Source: an uncultured Armatimonadota bacterium (GTDB lineage Bacteria; Armatimonadota; Fimbriimonadia; Fimbriimonadales; Fimbriimonadaceae). From it: 34,965 nucleotides of DNA. Below the pieces are notes generated by a model that searched no databases, was not told where the DNA came from, and saw only the letters and a list, made by a program, of their open reading frames with translations. The stretch covers positions 1 to 34,965 of the forward strand of contig CALMEF010000032.1 of assembly GCA_937862825.1 (NCBI GenBank), in the 5' to 3' direction. Below, piece after piece: positions 31,981 to 34,965 of the stretch. Each line of letters starts with the position of its first letter. Positions within the stretch are counted from its first letter, which is position 1. The translations under genes were made by a program, and so were the position numbers.

Positions 31981-32430
31981 ATGCTTAGTTATGTGCTATT
32001 AGTCGCGACAATCACGTCATGGAATTGCGTATATTCTGACGTTGATACGGATAATGTTGAGTTCCACTTGAACACGTTCGACAACAATACAGGGGGATCC
32101 CAGACGGTGCCCGCATGGGGTCCGCATAACGCAACTTGGCAACGGGTTGTGTCAGGCGATAATCCAAGTACGGGCCCGAGTTGGTCAACTCTATTCGCAA
32201 CATTAGGTGATCAGTCAGTTTCTAGTCAGTACTCAGGTGGCGGCGAATCGGTCCCCGCCTACAAGAGGCGGCTTGATTACGTGCCGTTTACTCGGGAAAC
32301 CGGGGATGAGATATGGCAAAGCACGGGAGATCCTCTAGTTTTCGCATCTCGAGATCGTTTATGGGAGGTGGCGAGTGCAAAGACGTATCGGCTGATTGAC
32401 CTACAAGGTAACCCCGGAGGAGGTAACTAG
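31981..32430 (+). CDS. Secreted protein of unknown function (149 aa)
   Basis: An N-terminal hydrophobic segment (MLSYVLLVATITSWNCVYS) is probably a signal peptide. The mature part is rich in Ser, Thr, Gly, Asn and Trp (VEFHLNTFDNNTGGS, WGPHNATWQRVVSGDNPSTGPSW), typical of extracellular beta-rich proteins. No family is recognised. Codon use is less GC-rich than in the flanking genes (ATA, AGT and TTA are frequent). It ends 3 bp before the next gene, so the two form a unit behind the poly-G promoter. Confidence 0.65.
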   Translation: MLSYVLLVATITSWNCVYSDVDTDNVEFHLNTFDNNTGGSQTVPAWGPHNATWQRVVSGDNPSTGPSWSTLFATLGDQSVSSQYSGGGESVPAYKRRLDYVPFTRETGDEIWQSTGDPLVFASRDRLWEVASAKTYRLIDLQGNPGGGN

Positions 32431-32433
32431 TTC

Positions 32434-33423
32434 ATGATGCTTCGAGCGGCTTTTGTCCTGGTTACATTGGCAATGAGCACTCAGCACAAGCCGCTCGTCT
32501 TTGTTACCAGGCAGGGACTCAAGAGTGAGGACCTGTCGAAACTTGCAAAGGAGTCAAGTGTTTCTAAGGACAAGTCGGCAACGGGCTTCTTACATCTAGA
32601 AGGTGAAAGCTACCAGTTCCTTTTGTCCAAGTCGCTTTGGCCAGCAGATGCGATCAGGTGCCATCGCCAGTTGTTGTCCGTAATGACGAGGGCAATAGTA
32701 AAGGGTGAAACAAGCATTTCCTTGAAGGATTTAACTGCGGAGGAAAGGCATTCGGTTAAGGCTGCGCTCCTTTCTATGGCAGGATCGCTAGATGCCGGAA
32801 CACGCCACATTTTTGAAAGTGACTCGCTTAAGTTCGGCTTCCAGGCGTCCGTAACCGCGACATTTAAGGGCCAAGGTAAGACTGGCATTCTCAATGCCAA
32901 TAGCCCTAAGATCAACGGACATGACGTAATCACCGGAGACCGAGAACCAACGGATGCAGAGTTGGCGGCGGGATTCAAGAGGTTGCAAACCAGCCTCTCA
33001 GAACTGAATATTGGGCCACTAAGTCAGTTCGTCGTGCAACCCGCCTCTAGCTTGCGGATATCATCTCTCGCGAAGGTGACGACCGATCTGGAAGCCCTAC
33101 TCCGACCCATACAGGACTTGATTGATGAGTATGAAAGTGACTTGAGCGAACTTAAGAAGGCTGTAAGAGACGCTGGCTTTGGCAACGACATACCAAAGGA
33201 GTCAAACTTTGCCAATCTGCCTGAGAAGTTCAAGGATGAAATCGTAAGGGATGCCCGGTTGATGTATCGGGACCTGGGATTCTCTTCACCAACGGAAGCG
33301 GAGAATTGGGTTCGCCCTTCGCAAATGACGACTTCAAGGGGTTACCTGTCGCTTGCAATGGGTGGATGGGACCCCAACCAAAAAGCTCACACAGTTGGCT
33401 TCTTCCCGCTTGACCCACCGTAA
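32434..33423 (+). CDS. Secreted protein of unknown function (329 aa)
   Basis: A signal peptide (MMLRAAFVLVTLAMSTQH) is followed by a mixed domain and a helical segment (TTDLEALLRPIQDLIDEYESDLSELKKAVRDAG, about 210-250) that may form a coiled coil. The C-terminus (RGYLSLAMGGWDPNQKAHTVGFFPLDPP) is beta-like. A good Shine-Dalgarno (GGAGGAGG) lies inside the end of the upstream gene, 3 bp away. The ATG at 32437 is an alternative start. Base composition is shifted toward AT like its partner. I do not recognise a family, and there are no catalytic motifs I would defend. Confidence 0.7.
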   Translation: MMLRAAFVLVTLAMSTQHKPLVFVTRQGLKSEDLSKLAKESSVSKDKSATGFLHLEGESYQFLLSKSLWPADAIRCHRQLLSVMTRAIVKGETSISLKDLTAEERHSVKAALLSMAGSLDAGTRHIFESDSLKFGFQASVTATFKGQGKTGILNANSPKINGHDVITGDREPTDAELAAGFKRLQTSLSELNIGPLSQFVVQPASSLRISSLAKVTTDLEALLRPIQDLIDEYESDLSELKKAVRDAGFGNDIPKESNFANLPEKFKDEIVRDARLMYRDLGFSSPTEAENWVRPSQMTTSRGYLSLAMGGWDPNQKAHTVGFFPLDPP

Positions 33424-33445
33424 CAGTCAATTGAGGCGAGTATGC

Positions 33446-33465
33446 CACTAGTTAAGCAACTGGTG
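33446..33465. other. Hairpin between secreted-protein genes
   Basis: CACTAGTT-AAGC-AACTGGTG gives an 8-bp stem with one G-U pair. It lies 23 bp after one gene and 14 bp before the next. No T-run follows, so it may be an operator or a weak terminator. Confidence 0.3.
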
Positions 33466-33478
33466 CCAAACTAACCTC

Positions 33479-34156
33479 ATGATCTCCGTCCTCGCTGCGA
33501 TTGTCATCCTTACGTCGCCTCAAGATGACCCGAAAATGGGACTGACCGACAAGCAGATTCTTGAACTCGGGTTCAGTCGCTTCGTGAACCGGTTTTCCGT
33601 TAAGTTCGGTTCGAGCACTGCGGCGATGGTGGACGCTTGTGAAACTTACGGCGATGCGATCAAGCGGTTGAACGATAAGGCGATGGCAAAGACGCCGCAA
33701 TCGACCGTCTTCAAGATTGCCAAACTTCGCGCCCTGATGAAATCATTCCGAAACGAGTTCTGCGACATCGGCCGCGCCTTCTCCGGCGGTGGGACGATCT
33801 GGAACATCTCGTATTCGGAGACCAATGCTAACGTCGAGGAGTCCATCGCCGCCTTGCTCGGGGTTAAGAAACCATCCGCTCCAAAACAAGTGACGTCTGA
33901 CGTGAAGAAAGTGATCGACAAGGTGGAAACGGTGGCCAAGGAGAACGAGGCCGACATCGAATCTTATAAAGACAGTGGCGGGGGCATGGCTGAGGTGAAG
34001 TCTAGTCTCGAAGCCGCAAGAAAGAACTTCACAGGAATCTCAAATGTCCTTTCAGCGATGCCGAGGAAGGATAGCGACACGGTTCTGGCGTTTTGCAAGC
34101 AGGCTTGCCAGATTCCCCTGAGTCAGTTCGAGGGTGGTGAGTCTGTAAGTCAGTAG
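33479..34156 (+). CDS. Secreted protein of unknown function, possible paralogue of the gene at 2449
   Basis: 225 aa. A short signal-like stretch (MISVLAAIVILTSPQD) is followed by MGLTDKQILELGFSRFVNRF, which parallels LSDQQMLSMGHQAYMQAV in the 2449 gene product. The rest is helical and charged (VKKVIDKVETVAKENEADIESYKDSG), with several Cys (VDACETYG, NEFCDIGRAF, FCKQACQIPL) that could form disulfides. CAAACT lies 6 nt before the ATG, again hinting at a leaderless transcript. No family is recognised. Confidence 0.7.
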   Translation: MISVLAAIVILTSPQDDPKMGLTDKQILELGFSRFVNRFSVKFGSSTAAMVDACETYGDAIKRLNDKAMAKTPQSTVFKIAKLRALMKSFRNEFCDIGRAFSGGGTIWNISYSETNANVEESIAALLGVKKPSAPKQVTSDVKKVIDKVETVAKENEADIESYKDSGGGMAEVKSSLEAARKNFTGISNVLSAMPRKDSDTVLAFCKQACQIPLSQFEGGESVSQ

Positions 34157-34190
34157 TCAGGTGGGTGCGTGCGATCTTTGCACCTTTGCA

Positions 34191-34420
34191 AGGAGTTTCA
34201 CACGGAGCTCGCTAAGGACGCAAAGGAATGAAGATACTCAACTAACTTCGCGATCTTAGCGCTCTTTGCGTGAGTCCCTTCACGCAGGTTAACAGTGTTG
34301 GCCAAGTAAGGTGAGCCGATCCTGGAACTCCCTTGCGAGGAGTTTCACACAGAGCCCGCTAAGGACGCCAAGAGAACGATCGGCTGCTTAACTTTGCGAT
34401 CTTTGCGCCTTTGCGTGAAA
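34191..34420. repeat. Two direct copies of a palindromic intergenic repeat
   Basis: AGGAGTTTCACAC-R-GAGC-YCGCTAAGGACGC begins at 34191 and again at 34338 (147 bp apart). Each copy ends in a CTTTGCG-rich arm (to about 34272 and 34420) that is complementary to its beginning, for example CGCTAAG with CTTAGCG in copy 1. The type (GCAAAG...CTTTGCGTGAAA) is a dispersed repeat seen between genes in many environmental bacteria. A partial arm (GCGATCTTTGCACCTTTGCA) lies at 34171-34190. No gene is seen in 34157-34439. Confidence 0.75.
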
Positions 34421-34439
34421 CACCCCGAGACCCAATCCG

Positions 34440-34965
34440 TTACTTAACGGCAAGCAACGTGACTTGGTGCAGCAGGAACGTCCCGTTCTCCGGTTGGAAG
34501 TAGTCCATGAGGGCACCCGTTGAGAAGTTGACCGTGTTGCGCAAGATGGTTCGAGCGGGCTCCAAGACGCTCATTCGATCCATCCAATCTTCCAGTTCGT
34601 GACGAAACGACGCCCGGTACGTGAACTGAACTTCAAAGCCGGCAGACTCAACCCACGAAATCCACTGTGCAACCGTGTAATCCCGAACGTGCGACGGGTC
34701 GCGGAGTGCCTCAAACGAGTTCAGCGCATCGTCGGCTCCAGGATCATCATCGATTCCGATGGTATCAACGAGAAGAAACCACCCTCCCGGCGCAAGCACT
34801 CGGAACGACTCGTTCACGAAATGCTGGGGGTTCGCAAAGTGATGCGGTGCTACGCGGCAGGTGACGCCCTCAAAGGTTGCATCTTCGAATGGCATCGACT
34901 CTGCGTTACCTAGGACGGTTTCAATATTCAGCCCCCGTGCTTCAGACTCACGCGCAACTATGGCA
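34440..34965 (-). CDS. Class I SAM-dependent methyltransferase, 5' end outside window
   Basis: The frame is open to the right edge. The residues before the first Met (ARGLNIETVLGNAES) belong to the same domain, so the Met at 34895 is not the start. Visible are LGNAESMPFEDATFEGVTCRVAPHHF (the acidic motif II region of Methyltransf_11) and SFRVLAPGGWFLLVDTIG (motif III), followed by a C-terminal substrate part. SAM-binding motif I is beyond the window. The group includes ubiquinone/menaquinone and small-molecule methyltransferases. The substrate cannot be told. Confidence 0.88.
   Translation of the reverse strand, partial: AIVARESEARGLNIETVLGNAESMPFEDATFEGVTCRVAPHHFANPQHFVNESFRVLAPGGWFLLVDTIGIDDDPGADDALNSFEALRDPSHVRDYTVAQWISWVESAGFEVQFTYRASFRHELEDWMDRMSVLEPARTILRNTVNFSTGALMDYFQPENGTFLLHQVTLLAVK

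Overview
The window is a gene-dense piece of a bacterial chromosome with moderate to high GC. No tRNA, rRNA, IS element, prophage or CRISPR array was seen. An orphan MlaE-type permease, a GmhB-like phosphatase, Tat-exported DUF1501 and sugar-isomerase proteins, and many small secreted proteins point to a didermal environmental bacterium. The style (DUF1501, many short secreted hypotheticals, a decayed N-terminus of the kind that starts with a signal peptide and then FNIDIDINSGGPEVG) suggests Armatimonadota/Fimbriimonadia to me. That placement is inference.

Layout. 2-3508: the 3' part of an S9 (DPP-IV-like) peptidase, a class A beta-lactamase-like serine hydrolase, a secreted protein of unknown function and a SnoaL-like protein. 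3790-7365 (minus): a four-gene ABC-2 exporter operon (ATPase, permease, ATPase, permease). 7470-9376: a membrane protein, a secreted Cys-rich protein and MlaE. 14122 down to 9373 (minus): an M28/PDZ aminopeptidase, a thioredoxin-like protein whose frame crosses an in-frame TGA at a U-x-x-C position, PfkA, a PfkB-family sugar-phosphate kinase and a HAD phosphatase. 14295-15115: a hypothetical gene, a decayed gene remnant and palindromes. 17625 down to 15170 (minus): two small membrane-anchored NTF2-like proteins, then acpP-fabF. 17706-23610: DUF1501, a half-length UvrA, a homocysteine methyltransferase/MTHFR fusion, a Fur-family regulator and a 66-aa protein behind an apparent two-operator promoter. 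29649 down to 23666 (minus): a DOMON-like protein, a cysteine desulfurase and a four-gene PglC-D-E-F-like set. 29693-31816: a Tat-exported TIM-barrel protein, DinB and LipB. 31981-34156: three secreted orphans, the first with a G8 tract inside its promoter. 34191-34420: a duplicated palindromic repeat. The window ends inside a methyltransferase gene.

How the genes fit together. PfkA and the PfkB-type kinase are translationally coupled and suggest phosphorylated-sugar metabolism. The PglF/E/D/C-like enzymes are in the order expected for making a UDP-linked diacetamido-trideoxy sugar and loading it onto undecaprenyl phosphate. Gene packing is tight: many ATGA-type overlaps, and three convergent gene pairs whose stop codons overlap.

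Most interesting observations: (1) a probable unannotated selenoprotein (TGA at 12234-12236, Sec-x-x-Cys, with a candidate bSECIS hairpin just downstream); (2) a GTTC-N4-GAAC palindrome that I find four times by eye, always between genes, twice flanking one promoter; (3) a UvrA ending exactly after its first ABC half; (4) a poly-G tract between -35 and -10 that could switch a surface/secreted locus; (5) recurrent -10 boxes 6-7 nt before start codons, indicating leaderless mRNAs, which also correct several gene starts.
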